Below, piece after piece: positions 55,221 to 64,000 of a DNA stretch of 64,000 nt. Position 1 is the stretch's first letter. Each line of letters opens with the position of its first letter. The stretch comes from Periplaneta americana (taxonomy: Eukaryota; Arthropoda; Insecta; Blattodea; Blattidae), in the NCBI RefSeq assembly GCF_040183065.1, contig NC_091125.1:29229812-29293811 (forward strand), given 5' to 3'. The notes under the pieces were generated by a model that was given only the letters and a program-made list of their open reading frames with translations, was not told the origin of the DNA and made no database searches. The position numbers were made by a program, and so were the translations under genes.

Positions 55221-55439
55221 GGGGTTAGGTACAACTTACAGCAGTAAAATTTTTGGAAATATTCAACATTTTTTTCCTACTTTACTGTATATTGTACAGT
55301 TGTCAAGAGAAAAAGTGGCCGCTCTCCAGAAGCAAAGTTCCCTTCGGTATCTTCGCTACAGTTCGGAGACAGGCGATGTTACTTGTTATATTACGTTGCC
55401 TGATATCTACAGTTATAATGAAAGTATTATTTGTGTTAC

Positions 55440-55505
55440 TTGATAGTGTAATGGTAACGTTCTGGCCTCTTATTCGTGAGGTCCTGCGTTCGAATACAAC
55501 CTCGT
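55440..55505 (+). other. tRNA-like module near the left end of the nested element
   Basis: AGTGTAATGGTAACGTTCTG resembles a D arm and CCTGCGTTCGAATACAAC a T arm (B box TTCGAA). The stems are imperfect; likely a tRNA-derived relic. Confidence 0.45.
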
Positions 55506-55845
55506 ACTCTTTTTGTTATTTTTTTTTGTTTTGTTTTTAAGAGAGAGATACAAAATATACATAATTGCTTCTTTCTCTTTTATGATTATTTTAGTAATTA
55601 ACACCAGGTTCATTAATGTATTATGCCATGCCTTTATCATGACGTATTACGACATTATGGCTGCAATGAAAAGAAAAAAAGATTTTATTCTCAACAAAAA
55701 TATCTTTCGTGGCATAAACAAAACAAACTTTCTGGCGTCTGCCTTAGAACATTCAAACAATTAATCGTTCAAAAAACAAAACAAAAAGCTACGATTCAAT
55801 ATATTTAATCTATCTTTCCAACATCTCGATCACATCTTGCATTCG

Positions 55846-55962
55846 ATTATTTTTACGACGCTTTATCAACATCTTAGTTATTTAGCATCTGAATGAGGTG
55901 AAGGTAATAATGCCGGTGATATGAGTCCGGGGTCCAGCACCGAAAGTTACCCAGCATTCTAG
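55846..55962 (-). mobile_element. SINE family A fragment
   Basis: Complement of the SINE A 3' half: ACGACGCTTTATCAACATCT, TGCCGGTGATATGAGTCCGG and GGTCCAGCACCGAAAGTTAC. It is broken off at CCAGCATTC. Confidence 0.85.
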
Positions 55963-56045
55963 CAGTCGAGTGGGCATGGAATCGACTAGAGTCTTTTCAA
56001 ATAACTACTGTTCTCAGCCACAACAATCCAAGCATCCTGGACATA

Positions 56046-56530
56046 CATAAGCGTTCTGCCCATGGGCAGGTCTTTCACTGCAAACCCAGCATTCTCCAAT
56101 CTTTTCTATTTTCTGCCTTCCTCTTAGTCTCCGCACATGATCCACATATCTTAATGTCGTCTATTATTTGATATCTTGTTCTGCCTCGAACTCTTCTCCC
56201 GTTCACCATTCCTTCCAGTGCATCCCTCAGTAGACAGTTTCTTCTCAACCAGTGACCCAATCAATTCCTTTTTCTATTTCTGATCAGTTTCACCATCATA
56301 CTTTCTTCATCCACTTTTTCCAACACAACTTGATTTCTTATTCTGCCTGTTCACTTCACACGTTCCACTTTACTCCACATCCACGTTTCAAATGCTTCTA
56401 TATGTTTCTCTTCATTTCATCGTAATGTCCATGTTTTTTCCCCATACAGTGCCACACAAAACACTTCACTAGTCTGTTCCTTAGTTCTTTTTCCAGAGGT
56501 AGCAGAAGATGCTTCTTTTTCTGATTAAAG
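56046..56530 (-). pseudogene. LINE-A copy: 3' part, minus strand
   Basis: It starts with GTTCTGCCCATGGGCAGGTC, the complement of the LINE-A end. The minus frame 56260-56075 reads GHWLRRNCLLRDALEGMVNG then RRVRGRTRYQIIDDIK. This shows a cleaner C-terminus than the other copies, including the G-R-R-x-R-G-R-x-R-Y-Q motif. Upstream matches continue to the CCTCTGGAAAAAGAAC region but with frame breaks. Confidence 0.8.
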
Positions 56531-56873
56531 ACTCCTTTATTCCTTTGCTCATGTTTGCAGTTTTTCTTGGGAAGGATAAATGCGTTAACTTACCGTTGCT
56601 TTCCGCACACCACTGTCCCTTTCGAATCTTAATAGATTCTAGGGGCCCCAAGCGTGGCGGTGAAGAGACTGGATTGACTAATTGGGCCCTCCGGACGTCA
56701 CCGAAATTCACCGCAAGGGTTAAATATTAGTTGTATCAGGATTTTTGACCCGATCAGATACCGGGAAATCCCAATTAGCCTTTGTCCCCCGCATCCTGGA
56801 CGAACTTCTACAAATCATCAGAAAACCTTGGAGGGGAATTGGGCCAATTTTTCCGCAAATGTTTCTTTACTTG

Positions 56874-56945
56874 TGTCCTCGTAGTTCAGTCGGAAGAACG
56901 TCGGAATTTTGATGTAAACGTCTGAAGTTCAATTCCTCGTCACTC
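56874..56945 (+). other. tRNA-like module
   Basis: CCTCGTAGTTCAGTCGGAAG gives a D-arm/A-box-like start and GAAGTTCAATTCCTCGTCAC a T-arm/B-box-like end about 45 bases later. The arms are imperfect, so a working tRNA is unlikely. Confidence 0.45.
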
Positions 56946-57065
56946 CTTTACATTTTATTATGTTTGAAGATAATATAATGTAAGAATGTAAAAAGAAAAA
57001 AACTAACACCAGTATTATGCAACTGTATTGTTCCAAACCTAATATTAAATTTATGTTACTTATGT

Positions 57066-57450
57066 CGCTAAAGAACGATAACAGAATATAAATGATAAAT
57101 TGAATATTATTTATTTCGCTAACAACGATAACAATATAAATAACGTCAATATTATTTACACAGGATTACTAAAGAACGATAACGTAATATAAATGATAAA
57201 TAAAGGTTTGTTTAATTAATATAAGATATTATATAATATATAATTAATTATTTAGTTACCTATTTTACAAAGAAAAATGTTATTTATATTATAATAATTT
57301 CTTATATAAATTCAGAGTATTTATATCGCGAAAGAACGATAACAAAATATTAGTGGTAACTTGAATATTATTTATAACGCGAAAGAACGGTAACAGAATA
57401 CAAATTATAATTTGAATATTATTTATATCGCTTAAGAACGATAAAAAAAA
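57066..57450. repeat. Minisatellite with ~51-bp unit
   Basis: Units anchored on CGC-x-AA-x-AACGATAACA start at about 57066, 57117, 57165, 57327, 57378 and 57429, a 48-51-bp period. An AT-rich stretch of about three unit lengths (57206-57320) lies between. Each unit contains GAATATTATTTAT. Confidence 0.8.
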
Positions 57451-57472
57451 TAAAATGAAAGCTTGAACAAGA

Positions 57473-57535
57473 CCCGAACTCCCAACCTTTCAATCAGTAA
57501 GTGAGCACTCTACCGCTGGTCTACGAGACGCAGAT
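57473..57535 (-). other. tRNA-like module near the right end of the nested element
   Basis: Complemented: TCTCGTAGACCAGCGGTAGA (D arm), GTGCTC, then TTGGGAGTTCGGGTCTTG (T arm). It mirrors the module near the left end in inverted orientation. Confidence 0.5.
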
Positions 57536-57734
57536 ATGAAATAATTCCATAGTTCCGGAACTGCTTCTACAAGGACATGCATCGTGTAACATCGCCGTGA
57601 CCCGAAGTGGACTTAGAAAATTTTCGCGAGTGCGGCCACTTTTTTTTTGACAACTGTACAATAGTGAAAATTGGTAAGTATAAAACACTGTCCTTCTGCT
57701 ACATGAAAAAAAAAATGTTACGGTTTTAAAAAAG

Positions 57735-57735
<1 letters not shown>

Positions 57736-57800
<65 letters not shown>
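57736..57800. repeat. (TA)n microsatellite
   Basis: About 32 TA units inside the foldback left arm; it explains the Tyr-Ile repeat frame. Confidence 0.95.
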
Positions 57801-57804
<4 letters not shown>

Positions 57805-58347
57805 AATTCAAAATGTTGGCAATTCACTGTGCAGCGATAAAGTGTTTCCGTCATAACTCATAAACTTGTTAACTTTTTCATGTTCTCTCTCTTTTATTTT
57901 ATTTCTGAATCTCATGTTTACAATATCATGCTCTTTCATTTACATTCCTTAATATATATTTTTTTTATTTTGTGTTAGAAGAAAATACTGATATTTGACC
58001 ATTGTTTAAATCAACTTATTTTTTATCAGACAATCTATCAAAGATAGAGAAGTGATCTTACATCACATTGTAGATATGACATGCATAAATATACGCAAAA
58101 CGTTTCACCACAGAATGTTGGATAGTTTTTGAGTTACGTGGGAAACGCTTCATCACTGCACAGTGAACTGAATTAAAAAAAAAAAGGTAAATAATTTTTT
58201 TAATAGTAAAAATATTTTTTCATGTAACAGAAGAACAGTGTTTTACACATACTAATTTTCATTATTTTACAAGATACGGTAATGGAGGAAAAAAAATGTT
58301 GAATATTTCCAAAATTTTACTGCTGTTAGCTGTACCTAACCGCTTAA

Positions 58348-59754
58348 AATCCCACGGAATCTCATATATTGTAATCTAAACCAGTGATTCCTAACCACAG
58401 GAAAATTTTTTCAATATAACAAGTGAAATATGATACTTTTTTCAAGGTTGGTGCGATGTATTAACTTCATTGATCTGGCAACTCTTGCTGAACGTCAACC
58501 ATTCTCTTCTCTGCCGCTCTCACATGATTGTACACTGTTTACTGAATGTTGACTTACACTGCATTCGCGGAAAGTTTACTTTTGTGGATTCACTTTTTTA
58601 GTACTTTTTTACTTTTATTTTTCAATTTTTTGCGTCAAAAACATGCACTATTTTCATGGAGTAGGCAAGTTTGTGAACAATCCTATTGAGGATAAAGCAG
58701 TTTGTGGAGTAAAACTAAATTTTTCTTCATAGTTTTAAATAGGACCATATTCTTTTGGAACGGAAACGACATTAAAAAAGCTAGATTTAAAAATGTAAGA
58801 TGCACTGGCATTGCTAACTCATTTTTTGATTTTTTAGGAGAAGCCAGGTTTTGGAACTATAGGACTCGTCTATTACTTTTAAAAATTAAACGAACTGTTG
58901 TTAATGGTACCAGAAGTACATTTTCTGGGAGAATAAAATACAAAGGATTTTCATTGTATCTGAAAAGAGCCATTTGATTTTATATACAGACACCACAAAC
59001 TAAATCGGAGACCGATATTCTAGAAGGAAAAATTCATAGTGGCATATCGGAGCATAAGTCAACGATATTTGTTCCTTATAAACTTTTAAACATATATGTT
59101 GATGAAGCTGTAATTTGAAGTAAGATACTTCATTAAAAGTTTTTTAAAGACAGAATTTACTAACATCAGCCGATCTTAACAAATTCAGAAGATTTTACAA
59201 ATAATTTTATACCATAAAAATTTGACATCAACTTCACACTATCCTGATGATTTCCTGAACACATTTTGTTTTATTGGTTTATATTTATTATTTTTATCAT
59301 CAAGGTTATGGTTTTTATTATCTAATTTTTATTGTAGCTTATTTGATTTCAGTTATTAACGACATGATTAAGGTCTTTTATGTTAATAGAATATTATAAA
59401 TTATTAACAGATATATATTAATTTATGTATTTCACATACATGAATGTGACATAATTTCTTTGAAGTATCCGGTTATATACAGATAGCCTAAGCTATTTGT
59501 TTTCATTTGCAAGTAGATTACGAAGTACTCGACAGGTGGCTGCACGCGCACTCATTGGGCTGTGCAGCATCTAGTGGTGACTTATTAAACTTTGTGTTAC
59601 ACTAAAATACTTACATTTCCTTATAAGTTTTACCTCGAACAAAGATGTATTCAAGTAAGAATTAGAAATGCTATAAAAGAAAACAAAAATGATAACATTT
59701 CAACGAAAGGTATCCACAGGATGTAAACTTCTTTAGATTACCCATCAATATTAT
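58348..59754. other. No gene recognised
   Basis: The frame at 58702-58977 (91 codons, lysine- and phenylalanine-rich, IRTRLLLLKIK-like) is not assigned to any family. No clear exon. Confidence 0.35.
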
Positions 59755-60095
59755 ATTAGTTAGTTCTTTTAAATACCTGGATTACAATGTAATCAAAGAA
59801 ACTTCATGTATTGAACTTAAATTTCAATTGAGTTGTAGTAATATATATGAAAATATGAATTGGACACTTTTAAAATTTTGTAAGACGATGGTTATATCTG
59901 CATTGTCTTACAAATCAGAATTTTTGGTTCTAACGAAGCAACACTAGCAATGTGTGAAGGTGACGAACATTTTACAGGAATTTCTGCGTACTTCAGAAAG
60001 AAATATGTGAGAAATGAGAATATAAGAGTGGAAGTAGCACAAATATGGACCCGAAGTACTGAGAACAAGCGAAAGAATAAGTTCGCTGTGAGAGA
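59755..60095 (+). pseudogene. Diverged LINE fragment
   Basis: SSFKYLDYNVIKETSCIELK resembles the post-RT SFKYLG motif, and ISALSYKSEFLVLTKQ the L-Y-G-x-E-x-W-x-L region. RKKYVRNENIRVEVAQIW resembles the R-x-D-x-x-RNE-x-IR-EL-x-I segment. The pieces are in order but in different frames. Confidence 0.5.
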
Positions 60096-61727
60096 ATGAT
60101 TACATGAGTTTTGAATATTTACTTTATTTTTATTTACAGTCTCATTTTTATTTTTGCTATCACATCTCATGAATGTTGTATACAATCGCAGTTGAAAGCC
60201 CCGATGAGTAAATCAAACATAATTTATACCGTGCATTGCCTAAGTTTTCCTTTTATCGACTAGAACTAATGTTGCTGCTGGACATGTTTAATGCTTTTAT
60301 TGGCTGGGATATAGAGAAGTACAGTCTGATGGAAAAAATAGAAAGCATTTTCCAAAACCCCATCTCATATTTTGTCCTTCCGTAAATATACATGTAGGTA
60401 AAAAGTTCTTTAAATGTCACATGAGTTTTTGGGAGAACCGTGCGTGTGGTTGTACTGTGTAATGTATACATAGGAATATACTGTATAAGATATTGATAAA
60501 TAATAACAATGTTAGGCCTATCTTTGTGTAAAATACATTGTGACGTATTTTGCAAGAATAGTCAAAATATTCAATATAGCTGTGACTCTTTCGACTTGTT
60601 CAGTCAGATGGTTAGCTAGTTTGTTGTAGACTATACAAAGCAGCATTTATTTAGAGTGATATAGTTAACCAAAAAATTGCATTTATCCAGTTTCTTTACA
60701 CTAAGACTCAGCTTTGTCTTATTTTGCTTTAGGCGGAAGTCCAGGATCATGTTGATTATGCTTCATGGAGTTCTACTTTGTCTTTCGAAGAGTAAACCGC
60801 GAAAAAAGCTAAGAAAACTTTGATATGAGATTCCGGGTGGATTGACGTACTGCACTTTACCTACTGCTATTTAACATAAAGTAATTTAACACATAAGCTA
60901 TTTTGCATAAAATATTTGGCTTATTTATTTTTCATCTAATTCAGTTCGACAACACAACCTTTTAGATATATTTTTTGCCATACAACTACTTTGTTTCATT
61001 CGTACAATCACATATCATATTTTGACACTCTACTGTAATTATATTGTGCACATTGTTAATAGTTCCTGTTGTAGTTTCTAAGATTACTTATCTTTGCTCA
61101 AAAATTATAGTGGTTTCGGATGTGTAAAAATTATGGAGGGTGAATTTGTAGAAACAAGAGGGAGGCAACATTTATCTCATAGGGCTGTCTTGCAGAACTG
61201 GGCGACAATTGTGGCGTTACGTCACTCATCGGAATACGTCACTCACCCTTTTCTTCCACCCCCGCGTCATTGACTTGGTAGGGGAGGGCGATTTGTCAGT
61301 GTCTGTCTTATGTGATTTCGTACGGGCCACAGATACGTCGTTCAACGCCGGTGGACTGTGGACAAGGAGCCAACGCTTTCTCCATGCTTTCCACCCCTCT
61401 CTCGCCAGTTCTCTATCCCTGTCATAGGGGATTCTTATATCATGAGCACAGAACGAAGAAATATAATGGACGTACGTATTTGTTGTGGATCAGAAAATCA
61501 ATGTGCAGAGGACGAGCGATCACTGAAGGTAATATATCAACAGTCTTAAAACACACAGTTCACGCCTCAAATGTGGAAATGACGCTGGGAGAAGGATACA
61601 AGATGGGCAAAAGGCCATTTACGCGAGAGTCAACAGAAGATACAACATATAGCCTAAATATATCAACAACATAAGGAATAGGCTATGTGGCCGCAATTTT
61701 ACTTTACAATTTATTTCATTTTTTTAA
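60096..61727. other. No gene recognised; GC-rich island at 61195-61440
   Basis: The stretch 61195-61440 is clearly richer in GC than its surroundings, contains GTTACGTCACTCATCGGAAT, and is open in overlapping plus frames (61209-61427 and 61312-61674) that I cannot identify. It may be an element fragment. Confidence 0.35.
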
Positions 61728-62218
61728 ATGTCAGTACATTATACAATTTATAAAACAGTTATATTACCGGTTGTTCTGTATGGTTGTGAAACTTGGACTC
61801 TCACTTTGAGAGAGGAACAGAGACTACGAGTGTTTGAGAATAAGATTCTTAGGAAAATATTTGGGGCTAAGAGGGATGAAGTTACAGGAGAATGGAGAAA
61901 GTTACACAACACAGAACTGCACGCATTGTATTCTTCACCTGACATAATTAGGAACATTAAATCCAGACGTTTGAGATGGGCAGGGCATGTAGCACGTATG
62001 GGCGAATCCAGAAATGCATATAGAGTGTTAGTTGGGAGGCCGGAGGGAAAAAGATCTTTAGGGAGGCCGAGACGTAGATGGGAAGATAATATTAAAATGG
62101 ATTTGAGGGAGGTGGGGTATGATGATAGAGACTAGATTAATCTTGCTCAGGATAGGGACCAATGACGGGCTTATGTGAGGGCGGCAATGAACCTCAGGGT
62201 TCCTTAAAAGCCAGTAAG

Positions 62219-62220
<2 letters not shown>
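61728..62220 (+). pseudogene. LINE-B copy 2, 5' truncated, with two stop codons
   Basis: The frame from 61728 reads YKTVILPVVLYGCETWTLTL, FENKILRKIFGAKRDEVTGE, RRLRWAGHVARMGESRNAYR and LGRPRRRWEDNIKMDLREVG. TAG at 62133-62135 and TGA at 62163-62165 interrupt it where the copy at 17886 has tryptophans, before the same ending AMNLRVP and TAA at 62205-62207. GCCAGTAAGTAAGTA follows, then (ATT)n. Without the two nonsense changes this copy is longer and very similar to 17886-18247. Confidence 0.9.
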
Positions 62221-62221
<1 letters not shown>

Positions 62222-62279
<58 letters not shown>

Positions 62280-62300
62280 TGTATTTATTTATTTATTTAC
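62222..62300. repeat. (ATT)n-(ATTT)n microsatellite after LINE-B
   Basis: About 14 ATT units changing to ATTT/TTAT units; it directly follows the LINE-B TAAG tail. Confidence 0.95.
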
Positions 62301-62455
62301 TCTGGTGGAGTTAAGGCCATCAGAGCTTCTCTTCCACACCACGAGAAATACAATACAACTACAAAAAAATTATACTTCAGTGGAATTAATCTATAGTAAT
62401 AACGAGTCATAGAAGAATATGACATAAAAGAACAATTGAAATAGAATAGAAAACT

Positions 62456-62481
62456 ATTATTATTATTATTATTTATTATTA

Positions 62482-62529
<48 letters not shown>
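62456..62529. repeat. (TTA)n microsatellite
   Basis: Interrupted run of about 24 TTA units. Confidence 0.95.
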
Positions 62530-62531
<2 letters not shown>

Positions 62532-62692
62532 AGAAAGTACGTCACGGCATCGAGATTCAGTAATATAATATGAGCTCCAAGCCGGTGTCCCACTTGTCTC
62601 ACTCCGTTTGTCACCGTCTCGTGGAAGGTCCATAAAAAAACTTATAATGAAAAAACCGAAAATGTAAGCAATTTATTAGTACATTATGCAAC

Positions 62693-62765
62693 GAGCCTGT
62701 AATGGTAGTAATTAAGACGCTCTTTTCATAATTTTCATACGAGCGTCTTAATTACCATAATAGGC
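62693..62765. other. Long hairpin
   Basis: GTAATTAAGACGCTC and GAGCGTCTTAATTAC form a perfect 15-bp stem around an AT-rich 18-base loop, extended by GCCTGTAATGGTA / CATAATAGGC with small mismatches. Confidence 0.75.
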
Positions 62766-63270
62766 AAGTTTTATACGAGTTTTTATGCTCGACCATATTT
62801 CTAACTTGAAATTATTCATACGTATTCATTTTATTCTTATGTGACTGGGGAGCGAACTGACCTTGTGTAATCTCGTAAATTGTGAGATGTGCGCAAACGC
62901 GAAAGTATCTATTTTTTCCGGGCAACGAATGTCGACGATCTTGATATAACCTAGAGAGTAAACTTGATATAACCTTGAAATTGAATTCGACATTGAAAAA
63001 CAAGATGACAAATTGAATTTATTTGAATATCATTTACAATTAACGCTAATTATTATAGTAACAGAACATGACCTTCTGCGACAGTATTTTATTTCCAGCC
63101 TGCGTGACGTTTTGCTAGTTGTCTTTCGATTGCATATCCGAGAATAATCGAAAACCTGAACTTTAATGAATAGGTGTACTTTAATGACATGCATTAAAGG
63201 ACTGCTACCAGGTGTATAATTACTACATTTCGGCATGGTCTAGCATAAAAGATATTAGCTAAGGGTTTAG
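62766..63270. other. Unassigned, possibly a dispersed repeat
   Basis: It follows the hairpin and holds a second small one, CTTTAATG-acatg-CATTAAAG, near 63179-63199. The two overlapping minus frames at 62812-63011 are unidentified. Confidence 0.35.
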
Positions 63271-63271
63271 A

Positions 63272-63450
63272 TATTGCAGATATTGTTGTTGTTTAATCAA
63301 CTGTCCGAAGACAGGTCTGAACCTCATAAGTGATACCAACTAGGCACCACTTGTGAGGCAACTAGGTCAGGAGATAATGGGGTAGGGTAGCCAGTTCTTC
63401 CCCCTCCATTGCATACATTGCCGATTAGCTACATATTACACTAAGCAGAC
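63272..63450 (+). mobile_element. Dispersed repeat (possible SINE or LINE 3' UTR)
   Basis: TCAACTGTCCGAAGACAGGT, CACTTGTGAGGCAACTAGGT and GGAGATAATGGGGTAGGGTA form a block I recognise as a repeated sequence in cockroach-type DNA. A single copy lies here, so this rests on memory of the family rather than on comparison. Confidence 0.45.
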
Positions 63451-64000
63451 TTCAGATGCATACAAACAATTGTTTTTCCTCTGACACATATTGACTGCAG
63501 ATATCTTGAACATATTTAACATCAGCAGGGAAGAATCGCCATTACCTATTCACCGTACTGCATATAGTACCTACTATTATAGCTACTAATACAACTGCTG
63601 TTAGTGCTGCTGCTGTTGGTGTTACTGCTACTGCTATTGAAATCAATATTGATTACAACTACTGTAAATACAGATGACGATGAGTTTAAGTTGTACCATT
63701 GATAGGTCCTATCAAGACTATTTATTTCATTTTATTTTAAATCTACCACCAACAGAAGCAAGCTTTGAATTATAGGTGGCTTACATTGATGCCTATTCAG
63801 AATACATAATAAGAAAAAACAAAACAAACAACACAGACGAAAGAAAGGTACACAATAGATGCTAGAATATAATATTGTAGTTAATGTAGTGCCAAATATC
63901 AATATAATAATGCAAAATTATTTCAAAACTAGAGTAAAAAACATTACAATACACTTATTCATAATTTAAATATCGAAGGAAATACAATTCTTTTTAATAT
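63451..64000. other. No gene recognised
   Basis: Contains an imperfect CTG/CTA triplet run at about 63593-63640. Nothing else could be supported before the window ends. Confidence 0.4.

Larger units (their letters stand above)
55297..57656. mobile_element. TA-flanked inverted-repeat element nested in the foldback
   Basis: Ends CAGTTGTCAAGAGAAAAAGT and, complemented, CAGTTGTCAAAAAAAAAGTG continue to GTGGCCGC, and weaker pairing runs to GGCGATGTTAC at both sides. TA flanks both ends (55295-55296; 57657-57658). The empty site can be read from the other arm of the host element (CTTGTAAAATAATGAAAATT near 58260, complemented), confirming the boundaries. The 2.36-kb interior encodes no transposase. 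It holds tRNA-like pieces, a SINE A fragment, a LINE-A tail and a 51-bp minisatellite. It is probably Tc1/mariner-like or a non-autonomous relative. Confidence 0.8.
55221..58343. mobile_element. Long-arm foldback transposon flanked by TTAA
   Basis: The ends GGGGTTAGGTACA (55221) and, complemented, GCGGTTAGGTACA (58343) are each flanked by TTAA (55217-55220; 58344-58347). The arms pair over roughly 290 bp: GCAGTAAAATTTTTGGAAAT, AAAACACTGTCCTTCTGCTA and AATTCACTGTGCAGCGATAA all recur inverted at 58070-58340. The left arm is interrupted by the element at 55297-57656, so the original length was about 760 bp. A (TA)n tract is at 57736-57800. TTAA duplication is seen in piggyBac-like elements, but the end sequence is not the usual CCC type. 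Confidence 0.75.

Noticed and set aside
57521..57811. Minus frame beginning with alternating Tyr-Ile
   Set aside because: It is a (TA)n tract read as protein; the remainder is transposon arm sequence.
1..64000. Bacterial or phage systems (operons, CRISPR, toxin-antitoxin, defence islands)
   Set aside because: No ribosome-binding sites, long co-directional frames or spaced repeats occur; base composition, SINEs and introns point to an animal genome.
1..64000. Endogenous viral genes
   Set aside because: The reverse transcriptase frames all carry non-LTR LINE motifs; no LTR pair, protease, integrase or envelope sequence was seen.

Overview
This 64-kb window looks like AT-rich, gene-poor animal nuclear DNA dominated by transposable-element remains. 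Insect and probably cockroach origin (Blattodea, possibly Periplaneta americana) is my inference. It rests on tRNA-derived SINE bodies and on a LINE tail ending in the peptide AMNLRVP, which I associate from memory with cockroach assemblies; no search was run. I see no convincing host exon, rRNA, bacterial-type operon, CRISPR array or viral gene. Short ORFs are mostly chance readings or fragments of transposon genes.

Layout. 1-5.3 kb: LINE-A tail, a non-coding hAT element with a perfect 8-bp target duplication (2303-3354), and a broken hAT transposase on the minus strand. 6.5-12.8 kb: two pogo/Tigger-type elements (6503-7435, 11070-12060), a SINE joined to a LINE-A tail, a 2-kb P-element-like transposon with a THAP-type first exon (8783-10774), and a LINE RNase H remnant. 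13.1-14.9 kb: the only long open frame, a 533-codon LINE reverse transcriptase. 17.8-19.1 kb: a minus-strand LINE remnant interrupted by a second LINE with a 13-bp target duplication. 19.8-21.5 kb: SINEs, one split by a 0.75-kb insertion with target duplication, poly(A) tail and two ~320-bp inverted arms. 22.2-23.6 kb: a foldback element abutting a second hAT element. 26.4-34.6 kb: SINEs, diverged paralogous segments, and another LINE-A copy whose microsatellite tail holds a SINE. 35.0-36.6 kb: a second P-like element whose THAP-type exon is broken by an intron in the same phase as the first. 38.8-43.1 kb: a LINE-A tail cut by a small inverted-repeat element, a full tRNA-SINE, a hAT transposase remnant cut by a MITE and then by a Helitron, and another MITE. 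44.2-46.3 kb: intact tRNA-SINE and a third pogo/Tigger element. 49.1-50.6 kb: a 274-bp tandem duplication whose second unit holds a LINE with a 10-bp target duplication. 55.2-58.3 kb: a TA-flanked 2.36-kb inverted-repeat element nested in a TTAA-flanked foldback element. 59.7-64 kb: more LINE tails, (ATT)n tracts, hairpins and one dispersed repeat.

The sequences do not form a pathway; they record successive insertions. At least seven insertions have boundaries readable from target duplications. The items most worth following are the two THAP-exon elements, the inverted-duplication retro-insertion at 20.6-21.3 kb, the nested 55-58 kb structure with tRNA-like modules and a 51-bp minisatellite, and the excess of the palindrome TAGGCCTA (16 copies).
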